The notes under the pieces were generated by a model, which was given only the letters and a program-made list of their open reading frames with translations, searched no databases and was not told where the DNA came from. DNA of 64,000 nucleotides from Bacillota bacterium (GTDB lineage: Bacteria; Bacillota; Clostridia; Acetivibrionales; DSM-1351). This document shows positions 55,434-64,000 of this stretch, piece after piece. Made by a program: the position numbers and the translations under genes. Location: NCBI GenBank assembly GCA_023412275.1, contig JAEYNY010000088.1, positions 9,040 to 73,039 on the forward strand. Reading direction: 5' to 3'. How positions within the stretch are numbered: position 1 is the first letter of the stretch; each line of letters begins with the position of its first letter.

Positions 55434-56609
55434 ATGAATATTTTATTATATGCAAATGGTAACTCTGAGAATCATGGCTGTGAGGCAATTACGCGTTCGG
55501 CCCTCCAGATGCTTTGCAAAAAAAACGACCATGTCGTCATTACTACCCAGAAGCTGGGGGCTGAAAATAAGTATCATACTTCAACGTTGGCAAGCTATAT
55601 CGCATATCCTTATACAATGCAGGTGAGTATGCCGGGCAAAGTGCTCAACAAGTTGTCGAGGACTTTGCTGAAAAGAAACCTGATTAAAGGTAAGTACCGT
55701 TATAATCAGCTGATAAAGCAATTGGACAATATAGATGTGGCTATTTCCTTGGGGGGAGATAACTACTGTTACTCAGAGTATGATTGGCTAATAAGGCATA
55801 ACCGCATCATCAGGGACAAGGGGATAAAAACAGTATTCTGGGGCTGTTCGCTGAGTGAGGAAGCACTCAAATCTAAAGTCATACGTGAGGATATGATGGA
55901 CTTTTCATTGATAATGGCACGGGAGTCCATTACATATGACACACTTATGAGGTACGGCATAATCGGGAATACAAAGCTGTATCCTGATCCGGCTTTCACG
56001 CTGAAGAGTATTCAGTTGGAATTACCCCATGGCTTTGCTGAGAACGGCACTATAGGTATCAATGTGAGTCCTCTTGTCCAGATGCTGGCACATGGCTCAG
56101 ACATGATTTACCGTAACTACTATAAGCTTGTGGAATATATCCTGGCGTGCACACCTTATCAGGTGGCTTTGATTCCCCATGTGGTTTGGAGTAGCAGCAA
56201 TGACTTGGGGCCTTTGAACCAGCTTTACCGTGAATTCAAGTCCACAAAAAGGGTCATATTGATTAAGGACCACAACTGTATGGAGTTGAAAGGCTATATC
56301 TCCCGCTGCCGTATGTTTATCGGCGCCCGTACACATGCAACCATTGCAGCCTACTCTACTTGTGTTCCAACACTTGTATTGGGATATTCGGTGAAATCCA
56401 GAGGAATAGCAAGGGATATTTTCGGTACATATGAAAATTATGTATTACCCGTACAGGATTTACACCATGAGGACGATTTAACGAGGGCTTTTATATGGCT
56501 CAGTAAACATGAAGAAGAAATAAGAAAACATTTGCAACAGTACATGCCAGCTTATATCTCTCGAGCATGGGGTGCAGTTGATGAAATAAGAAAAATAATG
56601 GGAGAGTAA
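55434..56609 (+). CDS. Polysaccharide pyruvyl transferase family protein
   Basis: About 391 residues matching the PS_pyruv_trans family: LYANGNSENHGCEAITRSAL at the start, SLGGDNYCYSEYDW, FWGCSLSE, ARESITYDTLMRYG and the C-terminal GARTHATIAAYSTCVPTLVLGYS. Members transfer pyruvate from phosphoenolpyruvate to a sugar as a ketal, making the polymer acidic. Start at 55434 behind GGAGG; the longer in-frame start overlaps the previous gene and lacks an SD. Confidence 0.9.
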   Translation: MNILLYANGNSENHGCEAITRSALQMLCKKNDHVVITTQKLGAENKYHTSTLASYIAYPYTMQVSMPGKVLNKLSRTLLKRNLIKGKYRYNQLIKQLDNIDVAISLGGDNYCYSEYDWLIRHNRIIRDKGIKTVFWGCSLSEEALKSKVIREDMMDFSLIMARESITYDTLMRYGIIGNTKLYPDPAFTLKSIQLELPHGFAENGTIGINVSPLVQMLAHGSDMIYRNYYKLVEYILACTPYQVALIPHVVWSSSNDLGPLNQLYREFKSTKRVILIKDHNCMELKGYISRCRMFIGARTHATIAAYSTCVPTLVLGYSVKSRGIARDIFGTYENYVLPVQDLHHEDDLTRAFIWLSKHEEEIRKHLQQYMPAYISRAWGAVDEIRKIMGE

Positions 56610-56610
56610 C

Positions 56611-58152
56611 ATGTCCAGATTAGAAAATACCGCTAAAAATTTTATATGGTCTACTGTAAGTACATTATTAAGTGCACTCATCGGCTTTGTATCAAGGATG
56701 GTGTTTATCAATGTGTTAGGTACCGCTTATCTAGGGGTAAACGGACTATTTACCAATCTTCTCACAATGCTTTCTTTTACCGAACTGGGAATAGGTGCCG
56801 CCATTAATTTCAGCCTGTATAAACCCCTTGCCTCCAATGATATTGAGCAAATCAAGACTTTAATGAATTTTTACAAGAGGGCATATAAAGTAATTGCAGG
56901 CATTATTACAGTATTGGGCTTGATTTTATTGCCATTTATAAAATTATTCATAAATGGAGGAGAAGGAATTCAAAGTATTTATCTTATATATCTGATATTT
57001 TTGTTCAATACGGCCTACTCCTATTTGTTTACATACAAACGTACATTGCTATTTGCAGATCAGAAATCGTATTTGATTACAAATATTCAGATGGTAATCA
57101 ACATACTTACATTGCTTATCCAACTGGCTATACTACTTGTTTTTAAGAATTATATTGCTTATCTGACCAGCATGGTGATTATCGGTGTTTTACAAAACTT
57201 CTATGTAAACGGATATATCAATAAGAGGTATCCATATCTTCTTGAAAAGAAAGTGCAAAACCTGTCAAAGGAAAACAGGACTTCAATCGTGAAGAATGTA
57301 AAAGCACTGCTTATTCATAAGCTGGGGGATTTATGCATCAGTCAGACAGACAACATTATCATATCTTCATTTATTAATATTACAGTTGTAGGCTTGGTAT
57401 CAAATTACTCTCTGCTAATCAATACTGTCAATTCCTTCTTAATGAATTTATTCAATGCGGCCAATGCAAGCTGGGGACATTTGATTGCCACAGAAACAGA
57501 GGAAAAAAGGCTGAGTATTTTCAATGGCTATAATTTTTTGGCGTTTTGCTTTTTCGGATGGGCAAGTATTTGCTTTTATAATTTATTGAACCCTTTTGTT
57601 ACTTTATGGATAGGAAAAGATAAACTTATTGGTCAGGGAGTCATCAATCTACTAATTATCAATTTTTATGTGACAGGTATGCGGATACCTCTAGCGAATA
57701 TTAAAGCAGCGGCCGGAGTGTATTTCCAGGATAGGTTTGTGTCCGTAATACAGGCCGCAATAAATCTCATAATCTCAATTGTAGGAGTCAGGTATCTGGG
57801 GCTAGCAGGTGTGTTTATAGGGAGCGTTGTCAGCAGTCTCGCTGTTCCCTGCTGGTACAGGCCCATTGTAGTGTATAAATATGTACTTGCGACTTCCCCT
57901 AAAACATATTTTTTAAAATATATATGTTATGCGCTGATTACAGGGGTCAATATAGGTATAACTTTTTGTCTGTCAACCTGGCTGTTCAAAAACAGTATTA
58001 CCTGGGTTTCGGTTTTCGGCACAGGAATGATTTGTACTGTCATCCCTTTCATAGTGATATGCTTGTGCTTCAGAAATACAAAAGAATATCAGTATGTTAA
58101 GGGACTTGTAAAGACGTTAGCTTACAGACGTCTACTGAAAAGGTCTGTTTAA
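56611..58152 (+). CDS. Polysaccharide flippase (Wzx-like, MATE/MVF superfamily)
   Basis: 513 residues with about fourteen membrane helices. The N-terminal NTAKNFIWSTVSTLLSALIG and FINVLGTAYLGVNGLFTNLL resemble Clostridium and Bacillus Wzx-type exporters. It should move the undecaprenyl-linked repeat unit to the outer leaflet for the Wzy-like polymerase. SD GGGAGAG. Confidence 0.9.
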   Translation: MSRLENTAKNFIWSTVSTLLSALIGFVSRMVFINVLGTAYLGVNGLFTNLLTMLSFTELGIGAAINFSLYKPLASNDIEQIKTLMNFYKRAYKVIAGIITVLGLILLPFIKLFINGGEGIQSIYLIYLIFLFNTAYSYLFTYKRTLLFADQKSYLITNIQMVINILTLLIQLAILLVFKNYIAYLTSMVIIGVLQNFYVNGYINKRYPYLLEKKVQNLSKENRTSIVKNVKALLIHKLGDLCISQTDNIIISSFINITVVGLVSNYSLLINTVNSFLMNLFNAANASWGHLIATETEEKRLSIFNGYNFLAFCFFGWASICFYNLLNPFVTLWIGKDKLIGQGVINLLIINFYVTGMRIPLANIKAAAGVYFQDRFVSVIQAAINLIISIVGVRYLGLAGVFIGSVVSSLAVPCWYRPIVVYKYVLATSPKTYFLKYICYALITGVNIGITFCLSTWLFKNSITWVSVFGTGMICTVIPFIVICLCFRNTKEYQYVKGLVKTLAYRRLLKRSV

Positions 58153-58177
58153 AGGGGGACGGGATTGGAGCATGGAC

Positions 58178-59251
58178 ATGAATATGAAGAAATATAACTT
58201 ATCAGTGGTGGTTCCGGTATATAATACAGACAGGTATTTGGAAAGATGTCTCAGTTCTTTAATAAACCAGACCCTTGAAGACATTGAAATAGTGGTAGTA
58301 AATGACGGGTCTACAGATAACAGCTTGGGAATAATCCAGAATTTCTGCGGTCATTACGAAAATATAAAGGAAATTACAACGTCAAACTCAGGGATAAGCA
58401 CTGCCCGCAGGATTGGTATTGAAAATGCAACGTCGGATTACATTTGCTTTGTGGACAGTGATGATTTTGTTGCAGAAGATTTCTGCATGGAACTATACAA
58501 TGCTGTTGCAATAAATGATGCTGACTGTGGAGAGTGCGGTTATTACAGTTTTTCGGATTTAAGGATGAAAACAAATTATATATTCGGGAACAATTTGACT
58601 TTATGCCGTGAAGAGTTCAATGAAATAATCATAAAAAATCATATAATTGCCGGAAGCCAGCCCTCTTTTATGTGGAATAAAATCTACAGGAAGGAAATTA
58701 TTGCGTCCAGGGTCTCGGATTATGGTGAATGCGCATTGGAGGATTATTTATTTAATATGCAGTATTACGCAGGTGTCACGAAATATGTGTACGTTAACAA
58801 GCCACTATATTATTACAGAGGAACAATTGACAGCATCACAAAAACGTTTAATCCCCAACTGTTTGATATTTTGCTGAAGGTTCAGGAGCACAAAGAGGGG
58901 TATATGCAATCCATGGGATTAGATGACGAAACATGCAGACAATTAAGCTATCGTTGGTTTATGGGCTATGTGGAAAGGATTGTTTACCGCGTGTATGTAT
59001 ACAAAAATGACCTTAACAGGAAGCAAAAAAGGGACTTGATTGTGAAAATGCTGACAAACTCCAAGGTGCTTTTGATCGCGGAAAACACAGAATCAATGCC
59101 CGGTGAAGGGCATTTTATACTGCAAGTGAAAAACAGGCAATTGGATAAGATTATTTTTAAACAGATTATTTATAAAAAGAAGGCTCAATTAATAAAAGCT
59201 ATCAGGAGGGTATTGCCTAAAAAGTACAAAAAGCTATACAACCAATTGTAG
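58178..59251 (+). CDS. GT2 family glycosyltransferase
   Basis: About 357 residues with the GT-A motifs LSVVVPVYNTDRYLERCLSS, VVVNDGSTDNS and the DxD site VDSDDF. The C-terminal part is basic and helical, without a clear membrane segment. The ATG at 58178 has GGAG at 7 nt; an ATG 6 nt upstream is too close to the SD. Last gene of the locus. Confidence 0.9.
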   Translation: MNMKKYNLSVVVPVYNTDRYLERCLSSLINQTLEDIEIVVVNDGSTDNSLGIIQNFCGHYENIKEITTSNSGISTARRIGIENATSDYICFVDSDDFVAEDFCMELYNAVAINDADCGECGYYSFSDLRMKTNYIFGNNLTLCREEFNEIIIKNHIIAGSQPSFMWNKIYRKEIIASRVSDYGECALEDYLFNMQYYAGVTKYVYVNKPLYYYRGTIDSITKTFNPQLFDILLKVQEHKEGYMQSMGLDDETCRQLSYRWFMGYVERIVYRVYVYKNDLNRKQKRDLIVKMLTNSKVLLIAENTESMPGEGHFILQVKNRQLDKIIFKQIIYKKKAQLIKAIRRVLPKKYKKLYNQL

Positions 59252-59256
59252 TATTT

Positions 59257-59279
59257 AATAAAGTGAAGTCATCTTTATT
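59257..59279. terminator. Weak bidirectional hairpin between convergent genes
   Basis: AATAAAG/CTTTATT with a 9-nt loop lies between the last exopolysaccharide gene and the oppositely oriented next gene. It is short and has little GC, so terminator activity is doubtful. Confidence 0.3.
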
Positions 59280-59783
59280 CTACATAAGTGTACATAGAAC
59301 AATAATTTTATAGGGTACAGTTTGGTAAGGATTACCTATTTTGACTGTTCCATAAATGACTACTAAATTCTTGTTTGCCGGATTTCCGGTAAAAGCCTGC
59401 CCATTTTCTTGAATTATTTGAGTAAGGGGACTGATATTAAGCTTTAATGTACCATCACTACTGACCAACTGACTGTTAAAAAAATCTACCTTAACATTTT
59501 GATTTCCCGAAGCCTTTACCATTACTAAAGCTCGATATTGCGGAGGGTAGATCAGTGGAGCAGGAGCATTTGCATCGTAAAATCCGGTTATGGGATCTCC
59601 TATATTCACCATTACATGATCTACAAAATAGGTAGTTGGCGTTATTACAAAGTTTACCATATTTCCATCCATATTTTGTACAGACATCAGTTTATAACAC
59701 TCGGAAGGCGCTTCTGCCCCTGTCCAGAAATCACTTATTGCTGTAACAACACCTGAAAAAAATCCAAAGGTAGCCATATTCAT
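59280..59783 (-). CDS. Uncharacterised protein with PLIYPPQYRA motif
   Basis: 167 residues, no signal peptide or membrane helix, predominantly beta-strand character. The segment GFYDANAPAPLIYPPQYRALVM stands out and recalls small hypothetical proteins common in Clostridia. I cannot name a family with confidence. The N-terminal half (FSGVVTAISDFW; NFVITPTTYFVD) has an OB-fold-like strand rhythm. An internal ATG at 59777 has better SD spacing than the annotated one. Monocistronic on the minus strand. Confidence 0.65.
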   Translation of the reverse strand: MNMATFGFFSGVVTAISDFWTGAEAPSECYKLMSVQNMDGNMVNFVITPTTYFVDHVMVNIGDPITGFYDANAPAPLIYPPQYRALVMVKASGNQNVKVDFFNSQLVSSDGTLKLNISPLTQIIQENGQAFTGNPANKNLVVIYGTVKIGNPYQTVPYKIIVLCTLM

Positions 59784-59866
59784 TACCCCGATAAAATTTA
59801 TTTTATAATATATAACATATGCAGTACTAAAGAATTACGTTATCATTTGCTCATCGATAATTAGTA

Positions 59867-59898
59867 AACCCACCATTCAGGTAGCTGAATGGTGGGTT
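59867..59898 (-). terminator. Terminator-like hairpin after the recombinase gene
   Basis: A perfect 14-bp stem AACCCACCATTCAG/CTGAATGGTGGGTT with a 4-nt loop lies 19 bp beyond the stop of the recombinase. On the minus strand it is followed by TTTACTAATTAT, a poor T-run. It should still separate the recombinase from the gene at 59280. Confidence 0.65.
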
Positions 59899-59917
59899 AC
59901 GTAAAATACGACAACAA

Positions 59918-60901
59918 CTACTTCTTCACACTAAAATCCGAAAGGGGATGCTTATTTACAGCTTCCTTTAGCTGCTGTTGGTCCAAATGAGTATATATCT
60001 CAGTAGTAGAAATACTTTCATGGCCAAGTATCTCTTGCAAAGCCCTAATATCAACATTCCCGTATTTGTACATCAGGGTTGCCGCAGTATGTCTCAGCTT
60101 GTGAGTAGAGTAGCGCTGAGGGTCAAGGCCAGCTTCCTTTATGTATCTTTTAACTATTTTTTGTACGGATTCCTTGCTGATTCGCTGGTTTCTGCGGCTA
60201 ATAAACAAGGCACTTTTGTCTTTGAGACCGTTTACGGGACGTATCTTCATATAGTCTTCAATAGCCTGAAGACATGCTTTATTCAAAGGTATGCTGCGTT
60301 CTTTTCCGCCTTTTCCGAATACTGTTAGAGTATTATCCTTTATATTGTGCAGATTTATTCCAACCAGTTCCGAAAGACGTATTCCACAGTTTAGAAAAAT
60401 TGTAATTATTGCGTAGTCTCTTACTGAATATTCATGATCTGCTTCGTTTACAGAGGTTAGAAGCTTTTTACTCTCATCAAAATTGAGATATCTGGGGAGT
60501 CTCTTTAAAATCTTTGGAGATTCCAATTCTATAGTAGGGTTTACATCCAGAAGCTTTGCCTTTGTCGAGAGGTAGTTGAAAAATGATTTGAGACTTGCAA
60601 CCTTTCTTGCACGTGCATGAGAGGTATTATCTCTCTTGTTGCTGACAAATGACATATATGTATATAAATCACTTAGCGTAACTGTCTTTAAAAGCGGTAT
60701 ATCAATATCTGTGATATTTATGCTATCAAAATCACTGTTTTTATCAACTATATTTCTATGTATTTTTAGAAAACGAAAGAATATTCGAAGATCATAAAAA
60801 TACACCTGTATGGTGTTTATAGATTTACCTTTTATAGTTTGCATATAGTTCAAGAAATCTCTTAAAACCGCAGGCATTTCAAAATCATAAATATTTTTCA
60901 T
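59918..60901 (-). CDS. Xer-type tyrosine recombinase
   Basis: 327 residues. A SAM-like N-terminal core-binding domain (~10-120) is followed by the catalytic domain with Arg175 (CGIRLSELVG), Lys197/200 (FGKGGKER), His267 and Arg270 (HKLRHTAATL), His294 (LGHESISTTEIYTH) and nucleophile Tyr303. The catalytic set is complete. Length and motifs fit chromosomal XerC/XerD-like enzymes better than phage integrases, and there is no tRNA, att repeat or phage gene nearby. SD AGGGG. It could also be a stand-alone invertase-type recombinase. Confidence 0.88.
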   Translation of the reverse strand: MKNIYDFEMPAVLRDFLNYMQTIKGKSINTIQVYFYDLRIFFRFLKIHRNIVDKNSDFDSINITDIDIPLLKTVTLSDLYTYMSFVSNKRDNTSHARARKVASLKSFFNYLSTKAKLLDVNPTIELESPKILKRLPRYLNFDESKKLLTSVNEADHEYSVRDYAIITIFLNCGIRLSELVGINLHNIKDNTLTVFGKGGKERSIPLNKACLQAIEDYMKIRPVNGLKDKSALFISRRNQRISKESVQKIVKRYIKEAGLDPQRYSTHKLRHTAATLMYKYGNVDIRALQEILGHESISTTEIYTHLDQQQLKEAVNKHPLSDFSVKK

Positions 60902-60923
60902 ATGTAAGACCCCTATGTAATAT

Positions 60924-60961
60924 TAATAGATACAGACTCCAAATTATTCATATATCTATTA
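60924..60961. repeat. 9-bp inverted repeat upstream of the recombinase gene
   Basis: TAATAGATA (60924-60932) and TATCTATTA (60953-60961) form a perfect inverted repeat with a 20-nt spacer in the promoter region. Possible operator or recombinase-binding arms. Confidence 0.35.
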
Positions 60962-60985
60962 GTATATCACATAAGAAAAGGCTTT

Positions 60986-61939
60986 TCAGCAATCTTCCTC
61001 GTCATATTTGAGGTCTTTATTCATACAGTCTTCATAGTCATGATTGCTGTTCATATCAAACTCTTCAATAGGTACAGGGCCTCTCATAACATATCTTTCA
61101 ACTTGCATAATACCTCTTTCGTCAGCACGAACTCTCCAATCAACCATTAATATTTTTCCTTCTAAAATTTCTATACCTGTTATACCTTTTGAATGTATGC
61201 AGCAGCCGGTATTAAAGTAAGGCAACTCTTTACTTTTTGGGAATTTCTGTCTGTGAGTATGCCCACAAATGAGCATTATTTTATGTTTTTGAATCCACTT
61301 TTTATAATTTCTCTCAATCTTATGTCTTTTAAAATGGTTTCTGGCAGGGCTTGACGGACTGTGAAAGCCTATAACGTGTATATACCGCCAGAAGTAACGT
61401 AAGAGGAACATGGAAATAAACCAGAGTTGGTCGTTCATTAAATCACCCTGATGCCCGTGAACAACAAGTATTTCCTGACCGGTGACTTTGCTTTTTAAAA
61501 CCAGGGATTCTATTGGTGTCATTCCCTTGAGCAAATCATGAATATCCTGACTGTAATCATCATAATAGCTGTAAAAATTCTTGCTTACAAAGTCCTTGTT
61601 TTTGAGATAAATATTATGGTTACCATAAAGCATAATAAATCTATTGTCTTCAAAGAATTTTTTAAGAACTATAAAAACATCGCTGTGGGCTAATCTTATA
61701 TGTCTGAACTTTGTATATTCCCATAACTCATCGCCGTCACCTGCTTCAACGTAGACATATCCGTTATCAAAGTAATAATTAAGTGCATGACGGAAGATGT
61801 TCTGATTTCTGGCAAATTCGTCAGAAATGCTGTCGTCTCCTCTATGAGAATCACTGAAGAATATATATTTGGAATTATTGTCAAACAGTTGAAGCTTTGC
61901 GTTTCTATAAGCTTTTAGCAATCTTTTATCTGTAAACAT
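60986..61939 (-). CDS. LpxH-like metallophosphoesterase
   Basis: About 317 residues with the complete metallophosphoesterase motif series: FFSDSHRGD (DxH), EAGDGDELWE (GD), YGNHN (GNH), VHGHQGD and CGHTHRQ (GHxH). It resembles UDP-2,3-diacylglucosamine hydrolase-type (LpxH/YbbF) proteins, although Gram-positive members do not make lipid A and have unknown substrates. No signal peptide. ATG at 61939 behind AAGGA is chosen over a TTG 30 nt upstream. Acidic C-terminal tail. Confidence 0.85.
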   Translation of the reverse strand: MFTDKRLLKAYRNAKLQLFDNNSKYIFFSDSHRGDDSISDEFARNQNIFRHALNYYFDNGYVYVEAGDGDELWEYTKFRHIRLAHSDVFIVLKKFFEDNRFIMLYGNHNIYLKNKDFVSKNFYSYYDDYSQDIHDLLKGMTPIESLVLKSKVTGQEILVVHGHQGDLMNDQLWFISMFLLRYFWRYIHVIGFHSPSSPARNHFKRHKIERNYKKWIQKHKIMLICGHTHRQKFPKSKELPYFNTGCCIHSKGITGIEILEGKILMVDWRVRADERGIMQVERYVMRGPVPIEEFDMNSNHDYEDCMNKDLKYDEEDC

Positions 61940-62124
61940 TCTATCATTCCTTATATTTGTGTTATTCAATAATATGTGCAGTTACATTAGAAGGTTATCC
62001 ATGAAAAGTATTCCAGAAATGTTTTGAATAATTTTTGCTAAAACTCCATAAATTCTTCGTGTTGGAATTACAAAACTATATTTATAAAAAATGTGATTTA
62101 GTAAAGCACTAAAAGGAGGATTTA

Positions 62125-62742
62125 ATGTCAAGCAGGTATAGAAAGCTTCTGGCGGGCTGTACGTTGATATTATTACTGTTTTTTATTTCAACTAACGTAA
62201 TGGCATCAAACAGTCAGGCAGAAGCTGCAATAACAAATATTGATATCAGAAGCACACCGATTTTAGACCCAATTGATTATAACGGATACATTGTAAGAAT
62301 GATTGTTGATTATGCAAAGGAATTTGTAGGAGTCAGATATGTTTATGGTGGAACAAGTCCGAAAGGTTTTGACTGTTCCGGTTTTATCGGGTATGTTTAT
62401 AAAAATTTCGGCATTAAACTGGCCAGATCTGCACAAAACATGTATTCAAACGGTATAAATGTGTCGAAAGATTCATTGAAAGCCGGCGATATATTATTCT
62501 TTGATGCTTCCTCCAGAAACAGAGCAGGGGCAATCGACCATGTAGGTATTTATTTAGGCGGTGATAATTTCATCCACGCATCCTCTTCAAAAGGTTCTGT
62601 CCGTATACAAAAATTATCCCAGTATAAAGGTTTATATATAGGTGCAAAAAGAGTTATTAAACAGATTAATAAAACAAATAATACCATGGATGCTAATAAA
62701 ATCAAAGAGGTGATAAACCATGACAACCATGAAAATGAGTAA
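62125..62742 (+). CDS. Secreted NlpC/P60 peptidoglycan endopeptidase
   Basis: 205 residues. Signal peptide 1-27 (basic start, hydrophobic core, cleavage near VMAS), then a NlpC/P60 domain with catalytic Cys84 in GFDCSGF, His139 in IDHVGIY and His151 in FIHASS. It cleaves gamma-D-Glu-diamino acid bonds in peptidoglycan stem peptides. No SH3 or LysM wall-binding domain is present. SD AAAAGGAGG. It overlaps the next gene by 23 bp. Confidence 0.92.
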   Translation: MSSRYRKLLAGCTLILLLFFISTNVMASNSQAEAAITNIDIRSTPILDPIDYNGYIVRMIVDYAKEFVGVRYVYGGTSPKGFDCSGFIGYVYKNFGIKLARSAQNMYSNGINVSKDSLKAGDILFFDASSRNRAGAIDHVGIYLGGDNFIHASSSKGSVRIQKLSQYKGLYIGAKRVIKQINKTNNTMDANKIKEVINHDNHENE

Positions 62743-63844
62743 ACTTAAAAAAAGAGTTGTTTCATTTATGGCGCCACTGCTGTTATTAACATTAACAGCT
62801 TGTTCTCAAAAGGTATTACAAGAGCCGCTGAATAATACAGGAAACCAGTCGGTTAGAAGCGATATTCAAAATTCTTTGCAGACACCTGCAAAGAATACTA
62901 CACAATCGGAAATAAATAATACGTCTCAGTATTATTTATATACCGCAAATGAGGAAGAATCTACCGTTTCTGCCGTAAATGTTGCTACTATGCAGACTAC
63001 AGCAAGTATTCCGGTTGGGAAAGCCCCTCATAATGTACAGGCAACGCCCGACAGAACTTTTGTTTTTGTAGTAGAAAATAAAGGTAATACTGTGTCAGCA
63101 ATTGATTCTAAAACAAATAAAATTACAAAAACGATTAAAGTAGGAGAAGGGCCAAACCACATCGTATTCTCGAAAGATTCAAAAACCGCTTATGTAACAG
63201 TAGCCGAAATGGCAGAAACCGGTGGAATGAGCGGTTTAGATAAAAAAGGGAATGTATATGTTATTGATATTGTTTCGGGGACTGTAAAGAATAAAATTCA
63301 GGTTGGCAAAATGCCTCACGGGTTAAGGATGTCCCCAGATGGAAAAAATCTTTATGTTGCAAATTCAAATTCAAATGACGTATCAGTTATTGATATGAGT
63401 TCCAACAAAGTAATTAAGACAATAAAGGTAGGTAAAAAACCTGTTCAGGTAGCAATAACTCCCGATAATAAACAGGTTTTTGTAACAATTAGCGATGAAA
63501 ACAGGGTCGATGTCATTGATACATCCACTATGAGTGTCAAAAAATCAATTCCGGTAGGGAAAAACCCTGTTCAGGATTATATAACCCCAGATGGTAAATT
63601 TGTGTATGTTGCAAATTCAGCAAGTAATAATATCAGCGTAATTAAGACAGAAACTCTTGATGTTGCAGCAACAATTGCGGCAGGCTCAAAAGCTCACGGG
63701 GTTGCAATATCAAAGGATGGAAGATTTGTATTTGTTACCAACAGCGGAACAGGTAATGTAACTGTTGTGGATGCAAAATCAAATGTTGTAACTGCTACCG
63801 TGGCAGTAGGCAAAGGTCCTACGGGTATAACTGCTTGCGATTAA
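62720..63844 (+). CDS. YVTN-family beta-propeller lipoprotein
   Basis: 374 residues. A lipoprotein signal peptide ends in the lipobox LTAC (Cys28). After a Ser/Asn/Gln-rich linker (~30-70) come about seven YVTN-type blades, each with a strand like LYVANSNSNDVSVIDMSSNK followed by IKVGKKPVQVAITPD. Such 40-residue repeats form a seven-bladed surface propeller, used for binding or adhesion. Translationally coupled to the NlpC/P60 gene, so the two surface proteins may work together. SD GAGGTGAT. Confidence 0.9.
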   Translation: MTTMKMSKLKKRVVSFMAPLLLLTLTACSQKVLQEPLNNTGNQSVRSDIQNSLQTPAKNTTQSEINNTSQYYLYTANEEESTVSAVNVATMQTTASIPVGKAPHNVQATPDRTFVFVVENKGNTVSAIDSKTNKITKTIKVGEGPNHIVFSKDSKTAYVTVAEMAETGGMSGLDKKGNVYVIDIVSGTVKNKIQVGKMPHGLRMSPDGKNLYVANSNSNDVSVIDMSSNKVIKTIKVGKKPVQVAITPDNKQVFVTISDENRVDVIDTSTMSVKKSIPVGKNPVQDYITPDGKFVYVANSASNNISVIKTETLDVAATIAAGSKAHGVAISKDGRFVFVTNSGTGNVTVVDAKSNVVTATVAVGKGPTGITACD

Positions 63845-63863
63845 TAAAAAGGGGGGATTGCAA

Positions 63864-63953
63864 GGAGTTGTTGAAAAACTTAATTTTTATCTTTTCTAGC
63901 CGTACGTGAGTACAGGTGTTAAAACAAAAAACTTTCTGTTTTGCAACAGCCCC
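63864..63953. repeat. Degenerate inverted repeat at the right edge
   Basis: GGAGTTGTTGAAAAACTT (63864-63881) and the reverse complement of 63927-63953 (GGGGCTGTTGCAAAAC at its outer end) are similar along about 25 bp, giving a loose 90-bp stem-loop. TTTTGCAACAGCC at 63939-63951 is the exact reverse complement of 31687-31699 in the NRPS terminator. It may be a terminator or a decayed miniature element. Confidence 0.4.
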
Positions 63954-64000
63954 GCCTCAGCCCCCTATATATTTATTCTACTTTTCCAAGTAAAAAACTT

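Noticed and set aside
59918..60901. Recombinase as the integrase of a mobile island
   Set aside because: No tRNA, direct att repeats, excisionase or phage genes were found; motifs fit a chromosomal Xer-type enzyme.
1..64000. CRISPR arrays, tRNA and rRNA genes
   Set aside because: No regularly spaced repeats, cloverleaf-like sequences or rRNA segments were recognised by eye on either strand.

Overview
This window looks like the chromosome of an AT-rich, spore-forming-type member of the Clostridia. Gene content, strong AGGAGG ribosome binding sites and codon bias suggest a mesophilic cellulolytic Ruminiclostridium or relative, but no 16S or marker gene is present to fix the genus.

Left edge (1-2156): a minus-strand pair made of a GyrI-like ligand-binding protein and the N-terminal part of an MFS drug-efflux protein. 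The efflux gene is preceded by a 12-codon leader peptide and competing hairpins. A plus-strand DUF2935 gene with its own terminator follows.

Centre (2157-37346): a complete-looking NRPS cluster. Three colinear megasynthases carry seven adenylation domains, three epimerases (modules 2, 4, 6), one embedded N-methyltransferase (module 7) and a terminal NAD(P)H reductase. Hand-read specificity codes suggest Cys(?)-D-Leu-(Ile/Val)-D-Phe-Phe-D-Leu-(N-Me-X)-aldehyde. An unblocked, probably Cys first residue, seven residues of alternating configuration and reductive release is the logic of the staphylococcal thiazolidine macrocycle lugdunin. The downstream genes fit the same picture: an ATC-hydrolase-family protein, a TetR regulator with its own operator, a small PLDc_N membrane protein, two ABC-2 ATPase/permease pairs and a YtrA-type GntR regulator. 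No phosphopantetheinyl transferase, MbtH or type II thioesterase is in the window.

37347-40465: a two-gene nitrogenase-component-1-like operon (D-like and K-like) without an H subunit or cofactor genes, closed by a strong terminator. 40672-42139: an ECF sigma factor and an overlapping membrane-bound probable anti-sigma factor.

42381-59251: an exopolysaccharide locus. It opens with an orphan response regulator carrying a SARP-type DNA-binding and BTAD output. Next comes a promoter with two perfect tandem 11-bp repeats placed as SARP sites are. The biosynthetic genes follow: phosphoglycosyl transferase, six glycosyltransferase domains, Wzy-like polymerase, two Wzz-like chain-length proteins, a membrane-anchored metallophosphoesterase, a pyruvyl transferase and a Wzx flippase.

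Right edge (59280-64000): a minus-strand uncharacterised protein, a Xer-type tyrosine recombinase and an LpxH-like phosphoesterase; then a plus-strand NlpC/P60 hydrolase overlapping a YVTN beta-propeller lipoprotein. No tRNA, rRNA, CRISPR array or intact insertion sequence was seen.
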